Positions 22,373 to 58,100 of a stretch of DNA of 64,000 nt are shown here, piece by piece. Position numbers and translations under genes: made by a program. Source of the DNA: Carposina sasakii (Eukaryota; Arthropoda; Insecta; Lepidoptera; Carposinidae); assembly GCA_014607495.2 (NCBI GenBank), contig CP053167.1, forward strand, positions 10,974,001 to 11,038,000. The letters run 5' to 3'. Position 1 is the stretch's first letter. Each line of letters begins with the position of its first letter. The notes below the pieces were generated by a model. That model was not told the origin of the DNA, searched no databases, and saw only the letters and a list, made by a program, of their open reading frames with translations.

Positions 22373-24255
22373 TAAGTATACATGTATTATTGTTAACTGC
22401 ATAATGCCAATATAATTGTTTTATTTGTATAATGGCAACTCAATAATTCTGTGTTACTAAAGAAATAATTAAGACTTAAACTGAATTATAATGGAAATAA
22501 CTTGTATGCACTGGATGACACACTAATTTTGATAAATTCGAAAAATGCCACCAGTAAATGTTACGAGTTGTGTATCCCTCATCATCATCTTTACACGGTT
22601 GAGGTACATATCCAGTGCGAAGATCACAAAGAAAAATGCTGCATTTCACTAATTTGACTATCCCAATCTCACACCTAATAATTAATGTATTAAATACTAT
22701 ACAAGGAATTACGATTAGGTATCATGGCCAAGAACTAATTTTAGGTAGATAAATTGAATTGAAAAATATAAATTTACATTAAATCAAGAAGGGTGGTTAA
22801 AAGTTGATAATTATATAAGCTAATGTTAAAATACTGTGTATTTTCAATTGTTTTGACTATTATAATTTCAGAATGTAGTGATTTTCAAGGCAGAGGTGGG
22901 TGCAAAATGTGTAGATTGTGTTGTAGAAATATAATATTGATTTATGTGTTCATTATAATGATCCAGGTTTTTTAAAATTCTCTTTTCACCTTCTGGATTA
23001 TGTATGACCACAATGTTGTAATCTAAATAATTAATTATTATAACTGATTGACAAATTATTTAGTATAGAATGAATGTTGCACCCATTATGAGCGTTTCCA
23101 CACATGAAAGGTTCTCTCACACGAAATATACAAATTGCAATAAATAAAATTTTAACATTGGTGTAAGTTTTGTAAGTTAGGCTGCCTATGTAAGTTCACA
23201 TTTTCATATTTTGTTAGGGTTGACACGGATTCCCATTTCTATTTAGATATACACCTATAAAATACTGTAATATAATTACACATGCAAATTTTTAAACAAG
23301 TTGTTTACAAGTGTTTTAACTAACTAAAAGATTGTCCAGATAAGTGCATTTTATGTGGGACATCAGTGGGACTTATAGGTGCATTTTGTTCTAATTTTAT
23401 TTGATAACCAATTAAAAGTAATAATAATTTTGTATAGCTCTCATTAAAGCAATATGATTATCTTAAATTTTAATAATGAGGTGATATTGTCCTAATCTTA
23501 TTTGGGAGTCCTAGTAAAACATTTCAAAGGACATCATCCTTATCTGACATAACGCGCCTAAACGCACTGGGTTGACTTGTACTTGAATATCGATTGAGTT
23601 GAGTACAAAATATATCATGCATGCACTAAAACACAATTTATCTATGACACATTGTATTTCTATCAAGTATTTCTACGGGATTAAGTAAGGTACATATTAA
23701 GTTTAATTTTTATTTTAAGGATTACAGAGTGAATTTCGGTCCAATTTTTAATTTTAAGTCCCTATCTTAAGACTTGTATTTTGCTTTTGCCCGGTATCCT
23801 CACAGCCTAGATTGACCTTTCATAGGTAATAATATATTTACACTAGATAGACAAGAGAATTCATTACTATTTTGTTGATAGAACAAGGTTTGCTAAAAAA
23901 GTGATTCATTTTTATGTTTTGTCAATGGTTTTAAAAATTAACCCTAATCATTGCATTTGTTTACAACATTCATGTTTGATTCTTAGCAGGGCAATCGTGT
24001 GCAAGTGTATCTATATTGGGAAATTAAGTCCAGTAAATAAGCTGACCTCACATTTTTGTATTTAATGCACTGGTTTCGGGTGACAGTAGTCTGGTTTTTT
24101 TATATAAAACTTTATATATTATTAATGTTTTCTTATTTCACGAATATTCACACGCCACGATCCGCCCTTACTATTGGTTACGTTCAAATACATTTTAATA
24201 TCAATAAAAAAATTGATGGTAAGCCAATATTAATTTGACATTGAACTTCGATTCT

Positions 24256-24510
24256 TCTATGCTGCTCTGGGAGTGAAAAAAAAAAGTATAATTCTACAGC
24301 TGCGTGTCTTCCCGGGCATACTGTACAAGTCAGTAGAGGGACAAGAGGGTCTTGGTGTTTTGTAGGCGATGGGCTGATCACCTGTCACTACTAACCGATC
24401 TCAATTATACCCTCAAAATTTGGTCAGAAGTGGCACCATGTGGTTCTATCGGCCCTTGGTACTCTGCCTACCCCGTAAGGGATAAAGGCTTGATTATATG
24501 TATGTATTGA
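24256..24510 (+). repeat. Dispersed repeat, family D
   Basis: 'attctacagctgcgtgtctt', 'cccgggcatactgtacaagt', 'accctcaaaatttggtcaga' and 'ctgcctaccccgtaagggat' then a tatgtatgta tail. The same block is present inverted at 50462-50720 and partly at 3765-3835. No ORF. Confidence 0.75.
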
Positions 24511-24957
24511 CCTTCGAAATTCAATGAACGTACCATGAGGGAGAGGCAACCCGTGAGTGAGATAGCACTGGTTCCATCAGTTACATACTCATAGCCACGC
24601 CCCTTGAGGTACGAGTATAAAGGATGTTGCGACCGACGAATGCTTGAGCTTATTATTAGAGACCCACTAATGTAAGCTTTTATCCGACCAATAGTTTAAA
24701 GGGCCATATTATGATTGTTTTGTTACAAGGAAAATAGCTTAAGAATGATACTTGACCATAAGCTAGACGAAAAAATTATATCATTTGAAAGCTTATTTTA
24801 TGTGCTAACATTACATAAGTACCATATTGTTTAGAGTTTTTAGCATCTGTTTAAATAGCATCAATTTTACCCCTTAGCTATTGGCCAGAAGTATTCTGTG
24901 GAAAGGTAGGAAAAAAAAAGAAAAATGAACTTTTATATAATTTTATTGACTTATACC

Positions 24958-27102
24958 CTAAGCGACGGCGGCGACCGGCACCGGAAGTGGTGCGGGTACA
25001 AGGGCGATGGGACCGTCCAACACGGGCTCGTCTTTGGGTTCCGTCACCAGAATGTGGTCGGGTTGGGGCTTCTTGGGACCGTTCTTGCCTTGCTGGTCCC
25101 ATGGCAACATGATTTTGACCTGGAAAGATGAATATTGAATTTTAATCTATGTTTATGGTTCAACTATGACTTGTAGTATTGCAGAATTAGATTAATTGAT
25201 TGCCGACTATGCAATATTACGTAGGTATTAGTAAATATTATTAATAATATTTGGAAAGCCTCGTTATGGTAATATAAATATAAAATCAAGATATAAATCA
25301 AATAAAGATTTGCACTATCTAACTTACAATACAGGGTGTAACAAAAGGGGTATGTTAAGAGAAGAGCTATGTAAATAGCCAACTAAAAAGAACCTACCCA
25401 CAAAATTTCAGACTCGAAATCACATGTTCATTTCTCCAAATAGTATGGAGAATTCCGAAACAACTCAGGAATGTTCATACAATCTTGAAAAATAAACATG
25501 TGATCTCGAGTCTCAAATTTTGGAAACATACTATAAAATTTTTAAATGTACAGCCCGAAATCCACAAGACTTTAAACATTCAAACCCTCTGAGAATGAAT
25601 CAGGCTGATTCAATATACCACTGCCAATTAGATCACAAATCATCATATAATTTACAATCCCTGAAGCGTGGAAGAGTTTTATGGAGAAGAGAGTATTTAT
25701 ATTTACAGCAGAATTCCTAGAAGAAATACTTCATATGTGTTGTAATATTTTAAGCAGAACAGTATAGGTATTGGTAATAAAATTGAAAAAATCTCACCTT
25801 AATACCGAGTACTCCTTGCCTAAGCAGTACATGACGAGTGGCGGTGTTCACATAATCATTGCAGGGGTCTCCTGAATGGATCATAAGTCCGTCAACAAAC
25901 TTCATGGACTTGGCACGCTGACCACGGAGCTTGCCAGAGACGACTACTTCGCAACCTCGGGCTCCTGATTCCATGATGAACCTGAGTACACCATAACAGG
26001 CACGTCGGACAGCAAGACCTGGAATTATTATAATAGATCTAATTAATTAATGCTACATGTTTTATAATGTGTTAAACAGTATATTTTATGTTGTATTCCA
26101 ACCACTAAATAAAATTATATGTACAACAATTTTGGTATATGGATAGAAGATAGAACTTGTAGTCTAAACCTCAATGTTTTATTTGCTGATTGTTTTTGTT
26201 ATTTTCTTTGTGCAAACACTCAGTAACTGCACTATATACACTGAGTATTATTATTATAGGTGCTGCACAGATGCATAACATTTGTTATTAGGCAGTAAAT
26301 AAAACAAGTAAGATGAAATACCAGATAGAAAACAAAAACAACAGCAATGTAGAATATGCCTCAAGGCAAATAACAGTACAATAGAGAATAAGTAAAAACA
26401 CATTTACATAAGTGTGCCTAATAGGATAGGTATCTTAGAAGTTATGGTACTTTTTTATATAATTTAAAACTAACCTCCAATAAGTTTGTATCTAAGAGAT
26501 TCAGCCTGTGCGATAGCGCAGAGACCACGGGTGGCTACTTTCTCAGCATACAGTTCCACAGATTGTTCAGGAATGTTGAAACGTTTGCGTACAACTGAAG
26601 TCAGCTCGCGGATTCTGCGGCCTTTCTCTCCCAAAACACTCTGTGTTCTTGTGGCCATGATGATGATCTCAGACCGGATTGGGGTGACACGGACCTCCAC
26701 ACCGGAGTAGCCATCCTCGGCGAGCTCCCGAGTAAGGAACTCGTTCAATTCCGCCTTGAAAACACCATCTCCGACGAACTGAAATATTATCAAGAGGTTA
26801 GGTTGTGTTCATATAAAGTACAACCTCAATATACTCACTAATAGATTTTTAATCACAAGTACTGTGAAAACACATGATACAGCAATGATTTGATACGCAA
26901 TTGGATACCAAATTCCAAAATTGAACTAAAATCACCACTATCAACATCCAATGTAATCACTAATTTCACCAATTGGACATTATATTTTTTCACATAGACG
27001 CTCTCTAATATGATAATCAAATAACACATTAACTATATTTTGATATTTTATAACATAATACAAACGTACTTTGCGCTTTTTTGAAATATTGGTTACGGCC
27101 AT
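24958..27102 (-). CDS. RpS3: Ribosomal protein S3, complete (4 coding exons)
   Basis: Exons 27070-27102, 26475-26778, 25798-26018 and 24958-25119 join in phase to 239 residues (human 243). It is a small-subunit protein at the mRNA entry channel. Seen: [11 protein letters not shown] start, the KH type-2 region (residues ~20-95: [34 protein letters not shown], with the GxxG loop GEKG), the conserved [20 protein letters not shown] junction, [20 protein letters not shown], and [10 protein letters not shown]. The C-terminus is Pro/Val/Ala-rich as in insects. The 3' UTR is very short: AATAAA (24942-24947, minus strand) lies about 11 nt past the stop. Intron 3 carries a truncated MITE. No sign of inactivation. 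Confidence 0.97.
25332..25527. mobile_element. Truncated TA MITE in RpS3 intron
   Basis: Left end cagggtgtaacaaaaggggt preceded by TA; the internal blocks 'gactcgaaatcacatgtt' and 'gagtctcaaattttgg' match the MITEs at 6958-7137 and 62109-62459. The right inverted end is missing. Confidence 0.75.
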
Positions 27103-27150
27103 GATTGCAACGAGAGCTGCGAAAAATGCAAAAGGCCGGATACAAAAGAA
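27103..27150 (-). promoter_or_regulatory. RpS3: Possible TOP-type transcription start of RpS3
   Basis: On the minus strand, a pyrimidine tract (gtttcttttgtatcc, near 27144-27152) about 45 nt upstream of the ATG fits the 5'-terminal oligopyrimidine starts of ribosomal protein genes; a second tract (ccttttgc) lies nearer the ATG. Inference only. Confidence 0.3.
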
Positions 27151-27869
27151 ACGTCAAATCATCTGTCATTTCTGTCTCTGTCAAAGCAATGTTGCGTTCC
27201 GAATATTTTTATGAACACACTTGCATGGTCAAAATTTGAATATAACATTCCTTTATCCTAGTATTATGGAGCCCACGGCTAGTGAGTGTACATGCACTTT
27301 TGCTTTTAAATAAAATTGATTATTTTTTGCCCTTTAATAAAATAATATAACAATAAAGATTAACAAAATTTATAAATAAAATAATTGAATTATAATTCTG
27401 AACGAACTTTGCAAGTTTTTCTATTTACATGAAGGAATGGCAAAAGAATCACGCTGTCAGTCAGCCATTTAAGTCGTTTTAAGCACAGGTCTTAAGTTAT
27501 GCATAATTGGAAAGAAGAAGGAACTTTGGAAACGAACGAGTGCAGAAGTGCAGATTAATCTTTGTAATATAAAACCCTAATAGTATTTAAATTGAACGCC
27601 AGTACATTTTTTGATTATGATGATGATAATCTCCAACCGTATTTCGGCCAAGGCGACCAATCTTTACGGAGATTGGCCAGGTACGCAGGAGATATTATAG
27701 TGCACAAGTGTGTGCGTAAACACAGATGCACTTTCTATTCCGTCACTCTTATAGTCCGATGGGACGGAAAGCCGACACGACCGGAGAGAGATCAAGCGCA
27801 GTTTTACGTGCTTTCCGAGGCACGAACTAAGTGACAATTTAGCCATATTAAAATTTGTACATGAAATAA

Positions 27870-28110
27870 ATTCATTGGTACAGGCCCGTGAGTGGGATCG
27901 AACTTACGCCTCCCGCTTGGAAGGTGCACGTCTTAACCACTGGGCTATTTGATTATAATTATCTACAATATACATTATAAACATTATTACGAAGAATGAA
28001 AAAAAAAATCACCCGAGTGAGATTTGAACTCACGACTTCTCGCAAACCGTGCTTTCGCTCTAATCAACTGAGCTATCGGGTCAATTAACTCAGATGACGA
28101 ATTTTACCAT
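27870..28110 (-). repeat. Two tRNA-like SINE heads
   Basis: Minus-strand reading gives 'tagcccagtggttaagacg'...'aagttcgatccc' (27878-27955) and 'gacccgatagctcagttgat'...'gtgagttcaaatctcac'...'tcgggtga' (28011-28083). The second has matching acceptor, D and T stems but no pairing anticodon stem, so I read it as a SINE head and not a tRNA gene. Its 5' lead (ttcgtcatctgagttaattg) recurs at 48703-48740. Confidence 0.6.
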
Positions 28111-28289
28111 CAAGGTAGGTGTAAAATTAATTAATTTGGGTAGTGAATGCCCTCCGAAATTGAGCGCAATCTATACCTACTTTCATAATAATTTATTTAT
28201 GAACATTTTTTACTCGTGAGTCCCCCTTTTAGTGCTAGAGGTAAAAGACTGTCGTAGAATATAAAATATTTGTATGTGTGAAGGATCAC

Positions 28290-31200
28290 ACAGATTAATT
28301 TTAATCATGAAAAGACCACTGCTGAACATTGGCTTACCCTTTGACAATCCACTGCGAGGGAAATCTATAGTTACCTATCTATAGTTTTTATGTAGACAAT
28401 CAATACTATGACAAGACAATGCCACGTCCTGCTGAGCTCTTGTCCTGCTACAGGATTTAGAAAATAAAATAGTTACCAATGCAATTTATTTATTCAAGAT
28501 CTTTTACTTACATACAAACGCACCATATATAATAGCATAACAATAATAATTTAATTTTCTAAGAACAAAATATCAAGTGTTCACAGTGCACTAAACTTAT
28601 GCCTAAATTTCGACATAGTTTCTAATCTATTGGTTTCTTACAGAAGCTGATAAATAAAAGAGATTGAACACGATTTCTTTTCACCATTATCCAAATTAAA
28701 AGAGACAATAAATTATAAAAGTGGTTAGGTATAGGTACGTATATAGCTGATATAATCCCCGAAAACGCGTAATGTGCAAATACCATAAAGCAGTTAGACT
28801 ATGTATGTTACGCATAGGTAAAGAGGGGTTTATTATACCCCTTTCCCCTCCAGCGCAACATTATTTTCCATGAACAAATTTTAACTCCGCGCTATGGCAA
28901 ATACCGCGCATTGTGAATTAAGTCTCTTTCTGTCGATCAATATTTAGTTAAAGTGCAGATACGGAACATAATTTATTTTGTACAATGACTCGTCACTATT
29001 TATCTCGTCACTCGCACATAAATCTATATATCCGTCACGCTCGCGACTGACCTCGGCGCGATAGAGACGGCAAAACTTCTATACGCCAATGACAGAGATA
29101 AATAATAGGGGGTCATTGCATGAAGTTCTTTATATTCCGCGTTTGTACTTTAGCCTACCAACATAAAACAGTAACGTAGCTGTGTATGTTAGGTAACGGT
29201 GAACAAAATCACAAACCAGCAGACTTAAAAGAATTAAAACCGCAGTCGGCGCAGCGGGAGCGGCAGGGCGGCTACATCTATACAAACTATACTAAGTAGT
29301 GAAATCTACTAATTAAGATCAACAACATTTTATTTAAGGTTTATCAGTATCACGATTACGTGTTATAGAATAATGTATGAAACAGTAAACTTATGTAAAT
29401 ATTAAAAAATCGGTGCGTTCTTAAATGAAAACGTAATTGATTCTAACTTGGGACATTCTACGTAATTACTTAGTACATAATAATATAACGAAGGCTTGAT
29501 TAGTGCATTTATTTCTATAAACTAGCGAAACGATGCGTGGAATTATAAGGTCTTAAGAGATACGTAAGAAGGTAGGTACATTTTCAATCTGTGGTTGCGT
29601 ATTTTCTAGCAGACATCTTTTTAGCTCATTTTGGTACAAAGGGAGCGGGATAACAAAACATTTAGGCCACTTTTTTACCCTTTTTATAAGCCACTACTCT
29701 ATGAGACGTCACGTTGTTCTTGCACAGAGGCGACTTACCGGCGCTCACTTCCGGCACGGCACGGGACGTCATGACAAAGCAAGTTATTTTGATTCTTATT
29801 TCAATGAGCTTAGAATTCATGTTACACCACAATGCCGAGGGATACCGCCGCATGACGTTTCATTTCACGGGTTGCCTTTTGTTTTTGAATTGTCTTTTCG
29901 TCAAATTAGCTACTCTTATTTGTCTCTCTTCATCTTCAGCTAGAAATGATATTAATTCTAACTCCAAGTCAACCATAACGACACACTAATTTTGAATCTG
30001 CGCGCAGAAAAACTGATGTCAGAGTGGCTGGGCTTTCAGCAGGATGCCACGGCATGCGTCAGGATACCGACCTGCCGTGCTATGCCATTCCATGCCGGCA
30101 GTGAGCGCCGGCCCTTAAGCCGCTAAGACTGCGCCCACGCAGCATAGCCAACTAATTTAACCTACGTATCTCTAGAAACCCGCTCTGTAATGAAAATATT
30201 AAAATTAATTATTAGATTTAAGCTTATAATTAAATGGACAGTGACGTTATTTTACATTGTGTCCTTACGGCTATAAATAAAACAGTACATATTCATTATT
30301 TATCCTAATCGAGTTACATAACATTACTTATATAATAATGGACAGAATTGCATATAGCGTGTTGTTTATTGGAAAATATAGCATATTTGCGTGATGTAGA
30401 GAAAGCATAGGTATTGAATGCGTCTTAATATTCTTAATTTAATTAATAGTCTTATGTATTTTGTATGAGATGCCCAGCATGTATTATGAAATCGAATAAC
30501 GAATGTTGCCATTGCGAAAAAGAGGGGACACTATAAGCGGTTTAGAGCGACATCTCACTTCCACAAGAGATCCAGTCCTATTTAAGTTGAGGTAATACAG
30601 ACAATGTTTCTAGCGTCTATGGTAATGGTCGTCTATTGCTTAAAGTTGTACTTAGGTACTTGCAAGCACACATTTTTCTACCTCACATAGTTTTAACACT
30701 AAAGTAGCCTTTTAAGGATGTGACAACTAGGTAGGTAGACAGAATGTAAGTGAAATCTACGAATGACCTAGCCACGTTATCGGCTTTGTTAGTTTACTAT
30801 GCATAAAAACTATTTTACAATGAGGGTAGTTCGATATTTTAAGTGAAAGCTACACAACTGCACGCAAATAATCTTAAGTACCCACAGTAACATAGAAGAC
30901 TTAAGTGCCAGTTTCACCACTTGCCGATAACCCCTCTGGCGCTTATTTTGGAAGGAAACCTGTCAGAAAAGTGCCATATAGGTTATTCGGAAGTTATCAG
31001 TAAGACGTAAAGCTTAGCAACTCGATATACTATAGTAAGTAAGTACTTACCTAAGTTTTTGTTGCGATTTCTGATAAAGCTTGCAGCTATAACTAAAGCC
31101 GTTTACGTTATTTATGTAATGTAAAGTTTAAATCAGGTTATGAAACACATGCCTTTTGATATACAGGTTACACATTTCTAATATAAATACAGAGTTAACT

Positions 31201-32798
31201 AGTAACTACATAGTGGGACGTGAGTGGAAGGGTTTTAATAAAATGTACAATTAGTCTAGTAGATATATCTACCTAGAACTTTCTACACAAACAAAAAGGG
31301 CCTAACACTAGGTAAATAGGGCAGTATTTTACGAGTAATATTATTTACGAGCAATTTTATGGTTAAGAATTCTATATCTATTTTGTTATAAGCCCCTATT
31401 ATTCTTGGGTGAAACTAGATGATTCTAGAATATGAAGTAGATTAATATCATGCAGCTTTGGCACAGTTATAGGAAATAAGAAGGTAGTTTTTTTTACTCT
31501 AGAAGTGCATTTTAAGCCTAAATCACAGAACGGAAGGAGCGGTGCTGGTGTTGCAAAAATATATGACGATACCCCAAAAATATTCACTCTCCCTTATTTG
31601 CATTCATTTCAGCGCAGAAAGAGACCATTTTTGGGTAATCTGCTTGAATATATAATAACAACGGTTGCGTAAAAACTATTTTTAGCCTCAGCCACAAACC
31701 ATAGTTAGATTAACTTTAATATTTATAATACATCTAAATTCTTTCTAGTATTCATTGACATGTTTACCTAAATTAGCGAAAATGACTACGTGGTTGGCAC
31801 TTTCGCATTAATTTACACAAATTTAATTATTTTATCTTATAATATAAAACGCTTGTCAGGTATAATAAATAAATAAAAGAGAACAACTCAATATAACCAT
31901 TTAATAAAAACCAAAAACAAAATAGAACAAGCAAAATCATTAAATTATGTGGAATTAAATTTCTACTCGAGTTAAACTACCCGACACCAAAGAAGGAATG
32001 TTAAGATTAAAAAAAAAGAACTACAATGCACGAAGGAATCGCTAACTACTATACAACCTTCTTAGGAATAAAATTCAGGAAGTGGAAAGTGAAAAAAATA
32101 TTGCACATTGGTAATAAAATTAAGTGAACGTAAGTATTTTAATTTTATAAATAAATAGGTATAATGTTTAAATATTTAATTGTTTAAAAAGTTGGACGTC
32201 AATTGATTCAGAGATCTTTTGGTAGGAATAAAAATTCATACAATAATACTTTTCATATATAAGTGTAAAAAAATTCCTATGGCACTAACTAAGTAGGTAA
32301 TAATGTAACTAATAATAAAATAAGTACAATTTACCTAACGTTAATAAATTGCATTTTACTTAACTAATCAATAATTGAAATAATTTAAATTATGACGAAT
32401 TGGAAATATACTGGAATGTCTACATTTTAAACTTATAATGCTACGAAAAATTAAGTACTTCTTTGCTTTTCTAATACTCACAACAAGGAATTACAAATCA
32501 TAATTAATTAGCTAAATCTTTACTCTTAAAAACGAATGTCTACAAAATTAGTAAATTACAATTTTAAACAAGTAGGTACTTATCATAAACTACATACTGC
32601 TCGACCCTATCTACTATTAAAATCGCATATTTTGCAGTAATTCGTAATAATCTAGAAGTTATAACAACACAACACGGAGACAAAAAGCCGAGCAGAGTTA
32701 AAACAATGTCGGGCGCTATTTCGCTAACAGCGCCATCTATGCGCCGGGCTATGAACTGCAATGGAGCTTCAGTAGCTGAACCTAGCGCACGGGCACCC
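28290..32798 (-). other. Gene-poor region; possibly long neurobeachin 3' UTR
   Basis: No convincing coding exon on either strand. The neurobeachin stop is at 32799, so some of this must be its 3' UTR; minus-strand AATAAA signals occur, one cluster near 28485. 'cactgctgaacattggctta' (about 28317) resembles an RTE tail. A GC-rich patch lies at 30000-30130. The extent of the UTR cannot be set from sequence alone. Confidence 0.3.
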
Positions 32799-55061
<22,263 letters not shown>

Positions 55062-55116
55062 CTGTAACAATACACAAAGATATTTAACATATTTATTTTT
55101 ACTATATTTAAAATAT

Positions 55117-58100
55117 CATCATCATCATCATTTACAGCCCTGAGAAGTCCACTGTTGGACATAGGCCTCCCCCAACAACCTCCATTCCGACCGGTCGGAA
55201 GCAGCCTGCATCCAACCGACGCCCGCAACCTTGGCCAGGTCATCCGTCCACCTCGCGGGTGGCCTTCCCACGCTGCGCTTGCATCCACTTACCATCGTGG
55301 TATCCACTCTAGAACTTTCCGACTCCATCGGCCATCGGTTCTTCGAGCTATGTGCCCTGCCCATTGCCACTTCAGCTTGCTGGACCGTTCAGCTATGTCG
55401 GTGATCTTTGTACGTCTGCGGATCTCCTCATTTCTGATTCGATCACGCAGAGAGATCCCAAGCATAGCTCTCTCCATCGCTCGCTGTGCGATCCTGAGCT
55501 TTTTTATGAGGCACATAGTTAGAGACCACGTCTCGGCACCGTAGGTCATCACCGGCAGCACGCACTGGTTGAACACCTTCGTCTTTAAGGACTGGGGTAT
55601 CTTGGACACAAATAAGCTTCGTAGTTTCCCGAACGCTGCCCAGCCGAGTTGGATTCGCCGAGTTACCTCCTTCTCAAAGTTGGACTTACCTAGTTTGACC
55701 GTCTGTCCCAGGTAAACATACTCGTCAACAACTTCAAGCATCGAGCTCCCAACCAGTACAGGAGTGGGCGGCACATGGACGTTCGACATGATCTTCGTCT
55801 TGTCCATGTTCATCTTCAGGCCCACCTGTTGGGAGACTCGATTGAGGCCATCGAGCATTGTGCTTAGATCCTTCAGCGATTCTGCCATGACCACGATGTC
55901 GTCTGCGAACCGAAGGTGAGTGATGTATTCGCCATTGATATTGATGCCGAGTCCTTTCCATTCGAGAAGCTTAAAGGCGTCTTCCACTGCATTGGTGAAG
56001 AGCTTCGGAGAAATAACATCTCCTTGTCTCACTCCCCTCTGCAAAGAAATCGGCTCAGTGCTCCGCTCCTGTACTCGTACCGACATGGTGGCATTGCTGT
56101 ATAAACACTTCAGCACTTCGATATATCGATGGTCAATATGGCACCGCTGGAGAGACCGCAACACTGCCCATGTCTCGATCGAATCAAAGGCCTTCTCATA
56201 GTCCACGAACGCTAGGCATAGTGGCCGATTATACTCTTCCGTTTTTTGTATAATCTGCCGTAGCGTGTGGATATGATCTATGGTACTAAACCCTTTTCGG
56301 AAACCGGCTTGTTCGGGAGGCTGGAAGTCATCAAACCTGCGAGCAAGACGATTCGTGATTACCCTTGAAAACAACTTGTAGACATGGCTCAGAAGCGAGA
56401 TGGGTCTATAGTTCTTCAGCAAGGCTTTATCGCCTTTTTTAAAGAACAGCACCACCACACTTCTGTTCCATGCTTCCGGCGTTACCCCTTCGAGCAGGAC
56501 GGAATTGAAGAGTCTTTGGAGGACCTTCAGTACTGGAGTTCCACCCGCTCTTAGAAGCTCTGTTGTAATTCCATCGTCGCCCGGCGCTTTGTTGTTTTTG
56601 AGTTGTTTAAGGGCAGTCCTAATCTCGTACAGGCTGATATCCGGGATGTCTTCAGTATAGTGTCGGGTGAGCTTGGCTCTTGGGTCTTTGCCTAATCTAA
56701 CAGGTTTAGCGACCGAGGTATATAGCTGTCCATAGAACCTCTCAATCTCCCTTAGCACCTCTGGTATGGTAGACGCTACACTGCCGTCCTCTGTCTTCAG
56801 CTTCGTCAACTGGCTCTGCCCAATAGATAATTCTCTCGCGAACACTTTGGAGCCTTGGTTTCGCTCTATTGTCTCCTTAATGCAGCGAGTATTAAAGCTG
56901 CGGATGTCGTGTCGCAGAGACTTGGAGATACGTCTATTGAGCTGCCGATATGCTTCAGCGTCATCAGAGGACTGCAGAGACATTGCGCGCCTTTCCGCCA
57001 TGAGGTTGAGGGTATGACCAGTCAGTTTCTGGGGTCTATTTCTACGGTTAGGTCTAAAGAATTTAGACCCCACCGTGTGGACAGTTTCTACCAGCCTGTT
57101 ATTAATATCGTCCACTGACATGCAATCCTCTAGGCAAGCAAAGCGGTTTGTCAGCTCGAGTTGAAAGCTCTCGGGGTTTTGAATGTGCAGGGATGAGGGT
57201 CGGAGTGTAGACTTCACTAGTCGTGATCTCTCCCGTTTGACATTAATATTCAATGTGCCTCGAACCATTCGGTGATCGCTACCGGTTTTCACCCTGTTGA
57301 TCACTGAGACATCATTGAATATCCGTCTATCGGTGGTCAATATGAAGTCTATCTCGTTCCTCGTGTGCTTGTTGGGATGGAGCCAGGTCCATTTCCTATG
57401 AGGCGGCTTCTTGAAGAAGGAGTTCATCATAAAGAGTCCCTCCATCTCTAGAAAATCGGCCAGCCTCTGGCCCCTGGGGTTCCTGTCGCCGGATCCAAAT
57501 TGTCCCACTTTCAACTCATTCTCACCCCGCTTGCCCAGTTTCGCATTGAAGTCCCCCATAACAACACAGAAATGAGTTTTAGAGGTATGTATGGCTGTAC
57601 TTATGTCCTCATACATAACCTCCACCTCGTCATCTGGATGCGTCGAGGTCGGCGCGTATACCTGGATGACCTTCAACGAGTACCTTTTTGATACTCTGAG
57701 TATCAGGTATGCTACCCTGCTCGATACACTCGTGATGGATTCGATGTTGTTTACGAGGGACTTGTGGACGATAAACCCAACACCACCCTGGGACTTATGA
57801 TCACCTTCCCGGTGGTAGAGTAAGTTGCCAGATTTCAGGGTTATCGTATCCTCTCCCTGTCTTCGGACCTCAGATAACCCTACAATATCCCACCGCAACT
57901 TACTCATTTCCTCTTCCAGCTCATCGAGCTTTGTGTCCTCCTTCAGCGTGCGCGCATTGTACGTCACCAGCGATAACCCACGCCTATGGTCCATTTTCGA
58001 AGCATTAGTCGTCGTACAGTTGGAACCCGCCCGGGGATTCTTAGCACCCCTGGCTCCGGCACTTGACCGGCGCCTGTCGGACACGCCAGTGTCGCCTCCG

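Noticed and set aside
28011..28083. Possible tRNA gene (minus strand)
   Set aside because: Acceptor, D and T stems pair but the anticodon stem does not, and the same head recurs at 48.7 kb with a shared leader, so it is a SINE head.
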